A stretch of DNA of 64,000 nucleotides from Lactarius indigo (Eukaryota > Basidiomycota > Agaricomycetes > Russulales > Russulaceae), in NCBI GenBank assembly GCA_025766275.1, contig JAFKAC010000013.1, forward strand, positions 682,001 through 746,000, read 5' to 3'. Under the pieces are notes generated by a model, which did not search any database, had not been told where the DNA came from, and saw nothing but the letters and a program-made list of their open reading frames with translations. Below, in pieces: positions 37,054 through 52,407 of the stretch. The position numbers and the translations under genes are program-made. The stretch's first letter is position 1, and each line of letters starts with the position of its first letter.

Positions 37054-38209
37054 CCACTTGTAGACCCTGCCTCTATTTATTCCGCCCTCTACCTGAACTC
37101 CAGCATCGACACTCTAGCCTTGTTTATGCCTTCTATTTGCACTGTAGCATGATCGCCTACTCCTGGCCGCCATCCGACCCAACCTCAGTAACTCCAGCTC
37201 CGCCTTCAACCGCCGACCACTGCTGGAAGTGTAAACGAGAGCAAGTCCAATGGATCGACACCATCGCCCCCGCCATCTGTACAACAATCCTACCTCAACA
37301 CTCCAGCACTTACGTCTGTCAAAAGGCGTCGGCGCCAGTGATGTGTTCTTGTGTCCTGATGCCTGGTTTGTATCTTCGGTTTCGTGAAGCGGACAATCTC
37401 GACCCACTGCCTACGTTACATCACTCATCTCATCACACCGAATCGCTTCTCTACCTATCGTCCCATCCGCGACTCTATTCGGATTTGCGTTCCGATCCGC
37501 ATGTATATATTCTTGCCTGTAAATTTTGCTGCATCATCGCATTTATTCGAGAACCTGCCGAGATTCGCATCAATCGAGTGGGCCTGTAACGTAATAACCA
37601 AGGGGCTGGCCGTTCAAACGTCCACAAGCTGTCACGGTCGACAACATCCTATTGCCTATTCGCTTTCCATGCGACGAACCATACGACAGGATGACAACGG
37701 AAGCGTTGATCTGAGGTTGACAGATCGCAGGATCACCGCAACCGCCGCTGATGAGATGGAGGCAATGGGGACGGGGCTATACTTTCGCGTCGTGTAGTAG
37801 CCGCCGCGGGGCCGTTGTAATCTGCCGTACCCGTTGCCTCGCTCTTAGACTTGCCACCTGGACAGACAACACGCGCATTCGTTCCAGGGTCGGAAGCAGC
37901 GCCACAGACTATGCCGGTGGGAGAGAGGGAGGCGATAACGAGAAGCTCGCCCGCCAGCGGCTCGCCCTGCCTGCGTGCAGTGGCGTTAGTTTATATACTT
38001 ATCGCCAGCCAGACAGGCAGATACAAAGCCTCTCCCCCACAAAAAAAAAAAAACAAAACAAAGGCTCTCGACTCGATCCATGTGCCGCAGCCCCCCTCTT
38101 ACATACGATGCTGTACAGCATGCGCCTGGCCCCCTCTCTCATCCAACTTTGCTATAACGTACAATATTGAGTTAGGGACGTCGGGGGCGCTCTGTCGCCG
38201 ACGGCCCGT
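37054..38209. other. Intergenic, no gene recognised
   Basis: About 1.15 kb. A frame of 137 codons (37384-37797, plus) is open but shows no domain. An A-rich run lies at 38041-38061. Confidence 0.4.
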
Positions 38210-38560
38210 GTGTCCAGTAATGACGCTCTTTGCCGTCGTTCCCACCCGCGTGGGCCAGGGCCGCCGGGCCTAGACCAGAGGACTTTTGGGGGGACGATGA
38301 GAGGTCCAGGGGTCCTGAGTCCGGAACTCGTCAGTACCGGTGTCCGACGGCTCTGTCATCTCTGAGTACACATAGTTTGCGTATCTTTGTAATATGTTGT
38401 TTGTGTATGTGTGTGGCGGAACCGCTTTATGGATGTTTCGGTGGCGTTTGTTGGGTCTCGTGACGTTTTGAGATGTGTTGGTAGCAGTGGCGACAACATC
38501 GCAAGTGGGTCGATGGTAGTTACACTTATGGGGCCACCGTGACACGTGTCTGGAACTGCA
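38210..38560 (+). mobile_element. Possible LTR-retrotransposon 3' end remnant
   Basis: A short frame ends in a sequence like the tail of basidiomycete Ty3-type polyproteins (GPRPEDFWGDDE). It overlaps a purine-rich aggacttttggggggacga tract that could be a polypurine tract, followed by LTR-like non-coding sequence. No second LTR or pol domain was found in the window, so this is weak. Confidence 0.25.
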
Positions 38561-41500
38561 GTACAAGCCACATACCCTATACTCGGTTTTTTTTGTGCCA
38601 TTTTCGACTGGCAGTGTGCCTCATGGTGATCACCACCAGCTAGGGTGATTCTTGGGTTTATACCGGGTGCTGTCAGGGCTACCCTCGTGCTCGGTGGCTG
38701 GGAAAACACGGGCACGCGTGCCCGTGTTCCCGGCCCTGCAATTCGTTGCGCGGGCGCTTCCGCCGACTCACGGCGCTGGATGAAAATCGCGCCATCGCCA
38801 CCGCGTGGCGATAGACATGCCCGGTGGGACGGACGCCAAGTCCATACTCCGCCGCTGCTGCCGCCGCCAACCTCCCACCCGAGATGTCCGACCACTGACC
38901 CGGCAAACATTTCCTTTTGTTCTTTTCAGCCGAAAAGTGCCAAATGGCCAGTTGCGCGTTTACTGCAGTTGCGCATGTGCATGTGTGAATGTGTGTGCTT
39001 CTTGCATGCAGCAACCCGATAAGCGAGTGGCACAACTCCCCCCCCCCCCACTGGGGGATGCTTTTTTACAAGATAGGCCGAACTGTGTGGCGTGGTGGTG
39101 CGCTGGCAACTAGGGTATCGCTCACATACACTTTTCCGCCATTTCGCTGGTAAGGGGGCGTACAGCTTGAAGTGCGCCATCATCGAAGCACCATCTTATC
39201 TCGCAAATTTCCCAAGTTTGAAACAAGACGCTGTCGGCCCGCGCCGAATACCTCCGCCTCTTTGTTTGTTTTTTTTTTTCAATGAACATCGGGCGTGGTG
39301 TTCGATCAAAGGTGCGTGCGCTGGCTGTACACAGTAAAGATGGTGAAAGATGGAATTGTTTGCTCCTCTGATTGATTTTTTGGTTCTTGCTCTTTTGAGC
39401 AATTGTTGTTAGTGGTCCCCCGCGGCCAAGGTGTCCATTACAGCACGGCAAAAGAAACGTAGACTTTAGCGCGTGGGCGACGCGATAAGCACTCTGATTG
39501 CGCACTGTGGATGGTTGAAATTGAAGTTGAGCTCTAGGCGCCGTCGAGCGCAGCATGCAGACCGACGTCTAGGTATAGGGAGTGATAACAATTCATATCC
39601 TCATAGGGGGCCACAAACGTCTTGGATTCCGCCGGTCATGCCAGTTGGTCGAGTAGGATTGACACATGGACGCCGGGGAGGCCAACAGTCAGACAACGTT
39701 TTGAGGCTGTACGGCGATATCGTATCTCCCTCAGGCTGTGCCGCACGATTCGGACCAATTGTGGGAACGAGAAGACAACCAGACACGCTTTCGGCAATGT
39801 CCGACAGAACATGGCGGCTTTGGACCTCGTTTAACTACCAACCGAGGCCGCATCGCTCTAACTCGCTTGAGAAGGGGAGAAACTGGCGTAACGAGACACG
39901 CTTGCGTTGGTGTGTTGTCGAGTCTGAGCACGACTTCAAACTCTGAAGAAACTACGCAACTTGCAGGGCCGCGACGGCATTGCAGGTGGGACACGCCCGA
40001 CTCCACGGGCTTGCCAGGTGCCACCAGACAAGGTGGGTCTTCGGATGATGATTATTGGCACTCACCCTTTGCTGGCGGAGGATCAAACAGGCGAAGATAA
40101 ATAGGCTCTACTCCCGCGGGTCAGGCGGGCGACTACGGGACTGATGCATCCCGCTCGAGTAATTGTGACGAAGTTTGGCGTTGCACGGGAGAGGGCGTGG
40201 ATGAGCGATGGGGTATTTGAAGGTCCAGGTTAGCACGCTCTCGGGACTGAGAGGGGCGGTGGTCTGAGAGGACAGTGATTTTATATTATATCATGAAAGA
40301 GAGATAGGGGGGGTCCGATACGCTCTGGGTTCCCTGGTGGCGTTACAGTAAGTGCGCGGTGTGATGCCCTGTCCGAGCTTCGCTCACTGGTTTGTTCACG
40401 GTTTGTTCGCACAACAAACCTGAAACGTGGCCCAGAGCCCCGCGGAGGCTTACTGTATCAGCGGCCATTCTCGATGAGGGTGGCTCCGCGTTGGCGACCT
40501 TAGCGTGATGGTGATGATGGGCACTGTGCCCCGGGCGCTAACGATACTGCAAACTAAGGATCGATAATCGAGGTGCGAACGCGCACGTGGATAACAAAAG
40601 TGGGTCATTTTAGACGCCGGTATTGACGAGCGGTTATCTATAAGTTGCCAGGCTGCCAAAGGCAGGGGTTACGTTACCATTTATATGACTTTGTGGAGTC
40701 GAACGGGGTGCGAAACAATGAGAATGAAACAGGACGGAGTGTGTTTTAACTGGAGAGTAAGACCAACACTTGGGGGAGGACATTTTATGCGTTTCAAGAT
40801 ATCACAATCAAGTGAGATGTTTTCGCGCGCATAGCAAGTCCCTGAAGTTCGAGAACGGTCGAAGGCATTTGCGACTGTGTGTACTATGGCACGTGGTGAA
40901 CGTAGGAAGCGCGGAAACTTGGAGCAAGAAGTTTGTTTGATGGATGGATGTGCATGAATATGGAAGGTCACAGCCATAGTCGTCATTAAGCTTGGCAGGC
41001 TCTCACTCTCATCCCTAGTAGACCGTGTGTGCTAGCTCACGGTGGCTTAGGTAGTACCAACATTGTGGAGCTGATAGCAAAGTGGGTGAATGACGTAACG
41101 ATGAATGATGAACCTGTTGAACGTTAGACCTGTTTTGAAAGCAGCCGAGCATTCCCGTCACACTATCGTAATGTGGCAGGGACGAAATTCCTTTCTCAGG
41201 TGGAAGACGTACAGTGTATCAAGCTTCGTTTTCCCTACTGGAAGGACGTTTGAGCGACTCTGACTGGACAGTGAATCGGTCCTATGACCAGGAAAAACTG
41301 GGGTCCAAACAGCTACTGTGGAGCGGCGTTTAACAAATCAGAACTCCCAGATCTGATAATATAATGGAGTGGCTCTCACCAGCTGCTGCGGACTGGGCTG
41401 CAGAAGTAGTCATTCAATATCTGAAAATGAGGAATCAGTGATTGTCCGGAGTTTGCAGTGTCAAGCGGGTGAGTGGGAGGAAAAGCGGAGAAGGGTCACG

Positions 41501-41736
41501 GCAAGCTATTCGAGGGGGATTGATCTGCCGTTTATTGCTGGGAAGAGGGACCCCAATTCGGGAGTTAGAAGCTGAATTACCAAACCGGGGTAGTCATTGC
41601 GATGGTTCGCTCCACAGTCGCCGGCGAAGCGAGCCGCGGCGAGCTGCTATAGTCCAGGTGGAAACGAAACATATAAAAGCCATGGGTGATAGAAGCTCCA
41701 CCTTTCTGGTGTTCACCCTCAGCTTCCATACCTTCC
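38561..41736. other. Intergenic, no gene recognised
   Basis: About 3.2 kb with overlapping frames on both strands (longest about 157 codons near 39473-39946) and no domain. It contains a 24-bp palindrome (38705-38728) and a C homopolymer near 39038-39050. It is probably old transposon-derived or regulatory DNA. Confidence 0.4.
38705..38728. repeat. Perfect 24-bp palindrome
   Basis: The half-site aacacgggcacg is followed directly by its reverse complement with no loop. It could be a dimer-binding site, or chance in GC-rich DNA. Confidence 0.6.
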
Positions 41737-44069
41737 ATGTCCGCTGACGGCTCTGACGATAAGAAAAGTCCTGTGGGCTCCATCCACTGACGAAAAACGT
41801 CATGGCCCGCGCGTCCAGGTCGATAATACCATCTCAAACATTAATGCGAAGCTTGCCAACCCACTCGCGGGCCTGTCCCATGAGGAGCTCATGGACAGTG
41901 GTGCAGAGTTCGCCAGGACACATGGTCTTGGACACCTAGAAGAGGAAGTTCAAGAAGGGTGCCCTTGCGGCACAGGACCCTCTCGCATTCGAAAACATCC
42001 CCTATTTCACCGAAGATGACAAGAACATATTTCGTCGTGAACTTGACACACCGTTGGGACCACCCTGGGACGTTGTATTACTTGGTTATCCTGTGTTCAG
42101 TCGCGGCCGCAGTCCAAGGAGTAGGTTCACTTTTCCTTATTTGGCTAGGAAACCTCTTATCTAATTATATGATCGTATCTAATCAGATGGATGAAGCCGT
42201 CATTAACGGAGCAAATCTGTTCTTTGCGCCACAATTTCACATCGACAGCAAGGTCGGGCAACGCGAGTCAGAACGAATGGCTCCTCGGTCTCGTGAACTC
42301 TGCCCCATACGTACGTGTTTACATATGCGCTGTCTTTTCCTTGAGTCTAACTTCCTCATCCTTGTCGTAGCTTTGTTGCGCCATACTTGGTTGCTGGCTC
42401 ACAGAACCTCTCAACAGTTGGCTAGGCCGTCGCGGGACCATCTTCTTTTGCGCGGCTATTTCTTTCCTCACTTGCATTTGGCAAGGGTGTCACCAATTCA
42501 TGGCCTCACCTCTTCGTTGCTCGCTTCTTCCTCGGTCTGGGCATCGGTCCCAAGTCCTCCACGGTCCCCGTCTACGCCGCGGAGTGTGCCCCTCCTGCGA
42601 TCCGTGGTGCTCTCGTTATGATGTGGCAGATGTGGACAGCCTTTGGTATCATGTTGGGATATGTTGCGGATCTTGCCTTTTACAAGGTCCCCTGACAAGC
42701 CTCATATCAAGGGTCTCAACTGGCGTCTGATGCTCGCTTCTGTACGTACACCTATCCACCTCCCATCTGGTTCCGCACCAATGGCGTATTTAGGCTGGAA
42801 TCCCCGCACTCTTCCTTATGGCACAAGTTTTCTTCTGCCCTGAATCACCTCGTTGGCTCATCTCCAAGAATCGATACCCGGATGCGTACAGGTCGCTAGA
42901 GCGACTCCGCCGTCACCCTGTGCAGGCGGCCCGCGATCTCTACTGTTGGTACTTTTCCCGTTCTCATCGCTCCGGGTCTGATTCGTCATCAGACATACAC
43001 TGTTCTTCTCGAGGCCGAGAAGGAACTCACTCGTGGTCGTAACCGCTATCTTGAGTTGTTCACCATCCCCCGTAATCGTCGTGCGACCCTGGGCTCTTTC
43101 ATAGTCATGTTCATGTGAGTCTCAAAAGATTATTGCTCGGTCCTACATGTCAGTTGACCATTTCCTCAGGCAACAATTTTGCGGGGTTAACGTCATCGCG
43201 TACTATTCATCCACGATATTTACCCAAGCCAACTTCACCGAGATCCAGGCGCTCCTAGCCTCCTTGGGGATTTGGCGCACTCAACTTCGTCATGGCGCTT
43301 CCTGCTGTGTATACCATTGACACATTTGGTCGTCGCAATCCTTTTGCTCATCACGTTCCCTCTCATGTCCCTTTTCTTACTCATGACCGGCTTCGCGTTG
43401 TAAGTTCTGGTGCCATAAGTTTCATGTTGTAACGCATTGACATTTGCCTCATAGCTGGATCCCAGAAGGCAACGGTCGAATCGCAGGTTGTCGCACTAGG
43501 AGTTTACCTGTTCGACTGCGTATATTCTCCTGGAGAAGGTCCTGTCCCATTCACATACTCTGCCGAGGCATTCCCGTTATACATTCGTGACGTTGGCATG
43601 TCCTTTGCGACTGCCGTCACCTGGCTCTTGTACTGTAGACGCTATCGTTGGGAGTGCGCCTACGAGCTGACTTATTTTGTGCAGTAATTTCGTGGTCGCT
43701 ATCACCTTCCCGCGTCTGTTGGGGGCCGTTCAAGCCCCAGGGAGCATTCGGGATGGTATGCTGCGTGGAACATTGTCGGGTTCTTTGCTATATTGCTCTT
43801 CGTCCCCGAGACAAAAGCAGCTCTCACTCGAAGAGTTGGATCAAGGTACACTTACTTTACCTACCTTTTCAGCGACAGCAGTACTCACACAAGACCTAGT
43901 CTTCTCGGTGCCCACGCAGACCCACGCCGCATACCAAATCAAGGCGCTCCCTCACAATATCAAGAAGTATATCTTCCGCATGAAGGTCGATCCTTTACCG
44001 CCTCTGTACGAGCACGAAGGCGCCATTGGCGAGAAGCACTACGCGCCTGGTGGCGCTGGGCACGCGTGA
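41737..44069 (+). CDS. MFS sugar/inositol transporter
   Basis: A multi-exon gene whose segments match fungal sugar porters in order: [169 protein letters not shown], then FVPETKA and [18 protein letters not shown]. The motifs GRR, PESPRWL and PETK are diagnostic. The role is plasma-membrane uptake of a sugar or polyol by proton symport; the substrate is unknown. Start is [12 protein letters not shown] at 41737. Introns include 42121-42186. Several 1-nt homopolymer breaks (for example 42054-42055 and 42256-42258) disrupt the frame; they look like sequence errors, but real decay cannot be excluded. Confidence 0.75.
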
Positions 44070-45951
44070 CCCGTCGCCGTGCCAATTGGTCCTCGATGAT
44101 TGTTACTTATATATGTGTAATAATAGAGTCACAACCCCCGGACTCTACGCTATCTTTCTCTCTTTCTCATAGTATCCGGATGTCATCTATATCCAAACTT
44201 ATCTGAGTACGTGTTCCATAACTGTTCTGACGTGAATTGCCCCGAGTGGTATAGCTCGCCCTGTCGGTGGCATGTGCAACGGTGTCGTGACACTTTGGCG
44301 GATACGAGGGAAGGAGGCCATACCATGACATCTCCTATCGGTTACTGTAAATGGCGACCTCGGGGGTGAGAGCGAGCTCAGCGCTCAGCACTACGACCGC
44401 AGGCAGGCGTGAGAATGGCCGACGAAAATTAGGGTTTGTGCCACGGGGCCACGCCCGGCGCACAGGAAGCAATGGTGGTGTCAGCGTTTGTACGTACGGT
44501 TACCGTATGGTTTCCCAATTCGACATTCACTTCCGGGTGCTAGGTCAAATATCGATGACATAGTGTTGTCGGCGTGTGCTATATGCATACCGTATCATCG
44601 TTCGCGCTGCCACTCAATCTGAACATTTGATCCATCGTGACCGACTTCTATTCACTCCGAAACTTGATAAGCTTGCGAAGTCGTTTCCTTATAAAAGCCT
44701 CTCCGGCACCCATCATCACCATTGTCATCACTGTGGTGGCCGAACGGATTCCTATGCTCCAGGATTGAGAGCGATAAGGTTCAATCGTTTCGAAACCCAT
44801 ACAGCGAGTTACGTACTGTATATCTCCACTATCTCCACTACGTTAAGACATCCGGGCGCCGTCGCCACCAGCCCCGGCACAACACTACCATCATCATACA
44901 TTACTGCATTATTTGCACCTCCTGTGAAGAGCCTTTGTGCTGAATACGAAACATCAGATAAGCTTCACTGGGGCAATGCGCTCTGATAAAGGGGGGCTGC
45001 GAGAAAAGAAGAGAAGCAGTGGCACAAGCTATACAGCAGGCAGGGACAGCCACGCCTCCGACCCGCGGCGCCGACCGTGCTACAGTATTAGAGCACTGTG
45101 CCAGTCCACAGGCGAAAACTGGGATGGGAACCTTTGCCCTCCCTGTTTAGGTCCTATTTCCGTTTCATTTTTCCAATGGCCACCCAAATCAAAAGCCTGT
45201 TCTTTTTTTTTTTTTTTTTCCCTGTCTTCGTGGGATCTCCCATATGTACGGTACGGCGCCATCGGGATGCGGCTTGCAGCAGAACAACGAAGTACGGAAC
45301 GTCTTGCCCACGCCACCGACTCTGGCCAGGGGTCTTTCGATCTGAATCGTCTATTATAAGGCAGGGAAGGCCTCGCGAAAGCTGTTCCTTTACCTTACTT
45401 AGGGCCCCCCGTTGGTTGGCGCCTCTTGGGAGGGCAAGGGGAGGGGGGAACCCACTTTTCCCGGAGGACGGCCAGAAGTAACTTCCGATGATTCGTATCC
45501 ATAATAATATGCACGCTGCATGCATTTTTAACCCTTCCTGTGCGCCGTACGGTGGTTGGGATTATTGGCACCGGCGGGTTGATTCTCCCGGTGAAATGCC
45601 CACGCCGAACAGGCAACATGAGCGCACAGATAGCTGTCCTGCTGATCCTTTATGGCACTTGTCCTGTCGGACATGAAAAAATGAATCAGACGAGTTGCAT
45701 AGACAGCGGACTAGGAAGAAGAAGAAGAAAAAACGATGGACAATAAGAAGCGAGAGATACAGTCGCGGAGAATACAAGCATTAATGCGATCACTACATTT
45801 TTCCTGGATCTGGAATGGAATACGGCGCGGCAGACTCCGCCACCGCGACTACCGCGGGTACTGCGTGCTGCGCCGCACGACACGAGAAGCGCGTACGTAC
45901 CCGCAAGTAGTGCTGCCGGTAGGAAGTACGCCAAGTGACACAGATGTGGCG
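44070..45951. other. Intergenic, no gene recognised
   Basis: About 1.9 kb between the convergent MFS and MAPKK genes. It contains a T homopolymer of about 20 near 45200-45220. Open frames on both strands lack domains. Confidence 0.45.
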
Positions 45952-47704
<1,753 letters not shown>

Positions 47705-48813
47705 CACGGCAAATGTCCTTGTTCAAATTTTTCTTTCTTTCTTTCGTGCACGAGTGAGGAGGTCCAGAACGCAGGACTTTCCACGCTGACTAAGTCGCCG
47801 CGCAGATTGTGCCTAGGGGGTAAATGAGCGTGGACCGCAATACTGTCGTCAGCACTGTAGATTGTCCGTATAGTCACTGAAAGCGAGACTACATACCAGT
47901 GTCACGACGGGTACGGAGGGTGCACGCAGGTCATAGCCACAGAAGGCTTATATACGACCGCGGCGCACACGGTTGCCATAAGGCCGAGGTGCCTGATTGC
48001 GGGGCCAAAACGTTCACGCGGTGTGCTAACTTGAGAAGGATGACGGGAACTTGCGGTAACTTTCGCTGACGGAACACGTGTTTCAGGTGTGCCACGAAGA
48101 AAGTAAGGTGCCGTGCTCTGCTGGGTGACTTGTGGGCGCGAACCACGTACGCACAATTGCCCAGACCGCGCCCGGGGGTGCCAGCCGCGATGTCAGTGAA
48201 CGTTCGTACGGTTCCGGGGAAGACTGCCAAGATTGGGCAATCTTATTATTTGAACGCTCGTAGTCTTGTAATTCAATTGACATTCACCCAAATGTCCATC
48301 GCCGCGGCATGGAAGCATAAAACCCAAGAATACCACGCGAGCAGTCACGGACCACCAGGGTCACGCGTATCGCGCGGGAGATGAGCAACTGCCGCAGATT
48401 TACCCGTCAAACACACCCAATGCGGACTGACTAATTCCCACCAACTCGCAAGCAAGCAAGAGAGCAGCAACGCAAGAATGACCAGAACTAGTGGCCGCCC
48501 TTCGGAGTAATGACGGCACCTGAAGAATCCCATTGCGTTGCGACAACTACGAGCGCTCGCATCGGAAGAAGCATGTTCATACTGGAAGGTGCGTCCCCAA
48601 AACAAGGTCGCCAAATTTGTGATATGCGCTACTGAAACAAAACTCGCGCCACCACTTGTGGGCTGAGGTAATCCATATTTCAACACCTCGCACGCGACTG
48701 TATGCCAGCGGGCTTCTCATACAAGCTGCAAGGGTGCTGACGCACGCCTGTCAGCCAAAGCAACTACCCGGGTCGCCGTTTTTTTTCTCCTCCAAGGCAA
48801 TCCGGAAACCAAT
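47705..48813. other. Intergenic, no gene recognised
   Basis: About 1.1 kb between the MAPKK promoter side and the MED1 stop. No domain-bearing frame. Confidence 0.5.
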
Positions 48814-50952
48814 CTATGGCGCCGTCTGAGACGCCGCCCATACCCTCCCTGGCAATCCAAGTGCGCCTCCGCGTCGGACCGCTTCCTCGAGTGTTGCCAT
48901 CTGAACATCTGCGCCCATCGCGCCCTGCACCTCGACAGTCGCTCCTGCTAGTCCATTCAGCAGCACGGAGATACTGACCATTCCTGGCATGGGCGGGCGC
49001 TCGGGGAAGGAGAGCACCACAGCTGCGGGTGCAACGTAAACATTGACTGGTATTGAAAGGGGAGTATAGGTGCCTGATATTGCGTCAGACAAAAGGCATG
49101 TAAAAGAAGGGTGGGCGCTGACCCGAGAGAAGCGCCCTTAATTCTTCTTCGGTTGTCTCTGCCTCAGGGCTGTCGCCTATGGGAGGCCCCGCAACGACCT
49201 CGGGCATCCAGGCGATTCCATTCAAGATCTCGTTTAGCCAACACTGTTCTCGTACGATCTCCAAAACGGCCCACGGCCTCCTGCATATTGTACACCTGCA
49301 CGCGTTCCAACAAAAATCCGGGTTCGTCGGGGGCCGTGAGCGTTAAACGCAATGGTGGATGCATATTCGTTGGAGAGACCTGTTCAGGAAATCAATAAGG
49401 CCCGCTAGTGTCCTATGAGCACTGAAATAAGTACATATGTGGCCGTGTATCGTTCCGACAATAACGCGCCTTCGGAGTTCAACTGAAATACCATCTCGTC
49501 AGCTGTGCCACTAAGGAAAAGATATAAATATGGAATACACACAAGCATATCCACCCAGCTGCCATGTCACGAAAGACAGGCTTGGCCCTGTGCCTGGGTA
49601 TGACAGCTCGTGGGGTTGCACCGCCCGCTGCGATCTCTAGCATGCGAGACTGGCTGATTACGATCCCTGCACCGAAAGCTAGTACCCAGCCGTACTTTCC
49701 GGCGTCCGGACCTGCGGGCAATGGGAAATCGTACGAAAATCCGATCGCATTGGGGACGAGCGGAAACGAAGGACGACCAGATAGCAATGGATCAGCGGAG
49801 GAGGGTGGGGTATGTGGAAGCGCTGACAGTGGTACGAGAGTCAGCGTTGCACGGGTGACACCGATCGGGGGGTGGTCCCCGCTGAGGCAGTTATAAAGGT
49901 GGGTGGATGGAATATCGGTTGTAAGGGGCTGTGTCTGTGCGGATGTAGTCGCTGGAGCGCTACGCTGGAGAGACAGATAAGCCCGGGGGGAAAGATAAAC
50001 AAGGAAGCAGAGTGTCGGGGAATGGAGATATGGAAGGCCCAACGCGTGACCACGGAGCAGAAGTACGTCGAGAGGAACGGACTGAGATCTCGTAACCCTG
50101 TCGGATTTAACATGAGCGCATGAGCACGATCGCTCGCACGGATTTGGTTTGAGACCAAGGACTGAGGTATGGAAAAAGGAAAGAGAACCGAGATGTGGGT
50201 CAAGGGAGGGGTACGCACTGTGCAAGGCAGGCGGCCTCTGCTTGGGTGAATTTCGCCAGCTCCTTAGCGAGCACATCTACCTCGCTAAACCAACGAGCCC
50301 CCCCGTTGCCTTCATGTGCAGCGAGTTCGTCGAGGCGCATCAGATACCCTAGCGCGTCGCGTAGTCTGCGTCCATCTCCACCTTTGGAGACGCCGCTCAC
50401 TAGCCGAGAGAAGAAGGCATCCATGGTCGGAGAATCGCGGCCCTCCGCCGACCCGGCGTACGACGCATGGACAGTCGGCTCGGGTATGAGCGCGACGTCC
50501 AATACGAGCACCTTTCCCCCGAGCACGAGCGTCCCCGCGGCTGCCTCGGGGAATGCTTGCATGCCAACTGCAGAGCTCCACGCGCTGATGCGCGCCAGCG
50601 TGCTTGAATCATCAGAGGGGCCATCATACCATGTGTCAGAGCGTCTCCGCTCCTGGGCAGCGCTGATGGTTTTCGCCACCTGTGTACGAGACTGAGGTGA
50701 GGTCAGAGAAACCTGGACCGGGACGGGCGCATCATATACAAAAGAGGTACCAGGTGGAGTAGGTGCTGCCCGGTGGACTGCTCGCGGAGTAGCGAAACTG
50801 TCCTGGAGTCATTCACGGCTGTAGTCGAGTGCAGTGTCACGGATTGCGCGACACGCGCCGTGGTGTTGAGGAGCGAGTGGAGGAAAGCGACGGTTTTATC
50901 GCTTGAAGAGGAGAAAGGATGTAGACCCTGAGGTTTGAATGTTGTCGGGCAT
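48814..50952 (-). CDS. Mediator complex subunit MED1
   Basis: A multi-exon gene, likely starting MPDNIQTSGSTSF at 50952 and continuing SSSSDKTVAFLHSLLNTTAR VAQSV after removal of one base from an A run (50914-50916 on plus). Fungal MED1 features follow: a helical segment before TLVLGGKVLVLDVALIPEP, RLRDALGYLMRLDELAAHEG, then KYGWVLAFGAGIVISQSRML, and VGRFGDRTRTVLAKRDLEWN in the next exons. The end reads VSISVLLNGLAGATVEVQG up to the stop at 48814. MED1 is a middle-module Mediator subunit that links activators to RNA polymerase II. Identification rests on the order of these segments; inner exon limits are approximate and one exon or more may be missed. Confidence 0.7.
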
Positions 50953-51888
50953 AGACGTCTCCTGTATCGCAGACAGTAGTGTTGGGGGAATCGCTGGGCT
51001 TTCTGCCATGGCCGTGATCTGTGTAGCCGTGGTGATTCTGGTTCTGAACAACAGTGCCGGCCCGCCCAGGGGCATGCCGCTACGTTCCCCAGAACGGTCA
51101 CCTTTCTCTCCTGGACTTGCTGTAACTGGGAGCGGTCAGCTCATCCGAGAAACGCATGACAAAGTATTGGCGCCATCGCCAGTACTTCATCGATCGGGAG
51201 ACATTTAAGCACTTTGAGTATTAGGGCGCTCGAACGCTACAGAGGCTCTGCGGTGCGAATGCCTTTATCTTGTCCCCTTGTATTTTCTCCTAACATCTTC
51301 CGTGTTCATACCAGCGGCCGTCACAGGCCCTGTTACCAGCACGCATGAGCAAATAATCAAGCTGCTGAGACGCCTACCAGTACGTCGCGTCTGGCGCTTT
51401 TTATTCATGAGGCAGTGTGTTCGAAGCCGACCGCGATTGGCAGACATCATACTCCAGCTGTTCGCTAGTTTACCCCGGCCATCGACTCAGTCATCACTAT
51501 AAGCAATAAATGACATGTACAAAGCGACACTACAACACCTCGTGCGCTTCAGAAACTTCGCCATCAAGCACCTTCTACACAAGCGCAACGAGACTTTGCA
51601 AGAGCGGTGCGTCACTCCCTTACTCGTTTTACACCCGTGGTTTCTCATTACATTCAGAGTCTCACTCGTGGGCACCCTCTTCGAGTCTCCCGAGGTCGAG
51701 TTTTGTCTGAGTACGCGCCATTCAAAAACGCAACCGTAAAAAGTTATGGGTGATGGAATAGTCTTGCAGTACCACATGAGGTGACCGTCGTGGGCCTGGT
51801 ATCCTCCCGATGTACGTCCACAGACTCGAAGACTTCAGAATCTCACAGCTTCTCCCCAGAGGCGCTCGTTCGAGAAGCATTCAGACCG
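50953..51888. other. Intergenic, no gene recognised
   Basis: About 0.9 kb upstream of MED1 and of the second USE1-like fragment. USE1 5' exons equivalent to those at 14052-14230 were looked for and not found. Confidence 0.45.
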
Positions 51889-52407
51889 GAGACCCTATTG
51901 ACGCAAACACCCGGTCGGCCAACGAACCAACGTCTCGCACCACCTTCACACGTTTCTTCTCACCACTGAAGATGCAGAGGCCTCCGCAGCCGCAGCTGCG
52001 GCGGACGTGGGCCTGCTCCTTGTTTTGGCCGACGAGTCTGACGCCTTTCTGCTGCCGGATCGGACGCGGTCTACAACTAGCGCGCGCAACACTAGAGGCG
52101 ACGCGGCGTCTGCACCTGCGCCGTTACGTAACAGCACAGCGCTGCAGGGGGAGCGAGCGCAGGTGGCAGGCCAGCTGCGGCGGAACGTGGAGCACTTCTC
52201 CGGCGCGCTGGCAGCGGACCACGGGGTACTTCGTATCGCATCGCAGAGGAGAAAATGGGTGCGAACCTGGACGTGATGAAGCGGGAGCGCATGCACATGC
52301 GGGATCACTGCGGGAAGGCACTCGGGGCGACGTGTCTGACAATGTCGAGCGTCGTCGTCGTCGCGATTGCGTTTTTGGTCATGTTTTTTGTCATCCAGTT
52401 CACATGA
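51889..52407 (+). pseudogene. USE1-type SNARE fragment, copy B
   Basis: This copy keeps an uninterrupted SNARE body and membrane anchor: AEASAAAAAADVGLLLVLAD, GERAQVAGQLRRNVEHFSGA, LAADHGVLRIA, EEKMGANLDVMKRERMHMRD, HCGKALGATCLTM, then VVVVAIAFLVMFFVIQFT and stop (52405-52407). Tail-anchored helices of this form fit USE1, a SNARE for Golgi-to-ER vesicles. A 5-bp tandem duplication (atcgc twice, 52235-52244) breaks the frame; unlike the breaks elsewhere, this is not a homopolymer change. No start codon or upstream exons are present, so the duplication probably captured only the 3' part of the gene. It converges on NLR B, with 234 bp between stop codons. Confidence 0.6.

Noticed and set aside
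39473..40100. Overlapping plus-strand frames of 120-157 codons
   Set aside because: Long frames exist on both strands in this GC-balanced stretch. None shows a domain, signal peptide or splice pattern.
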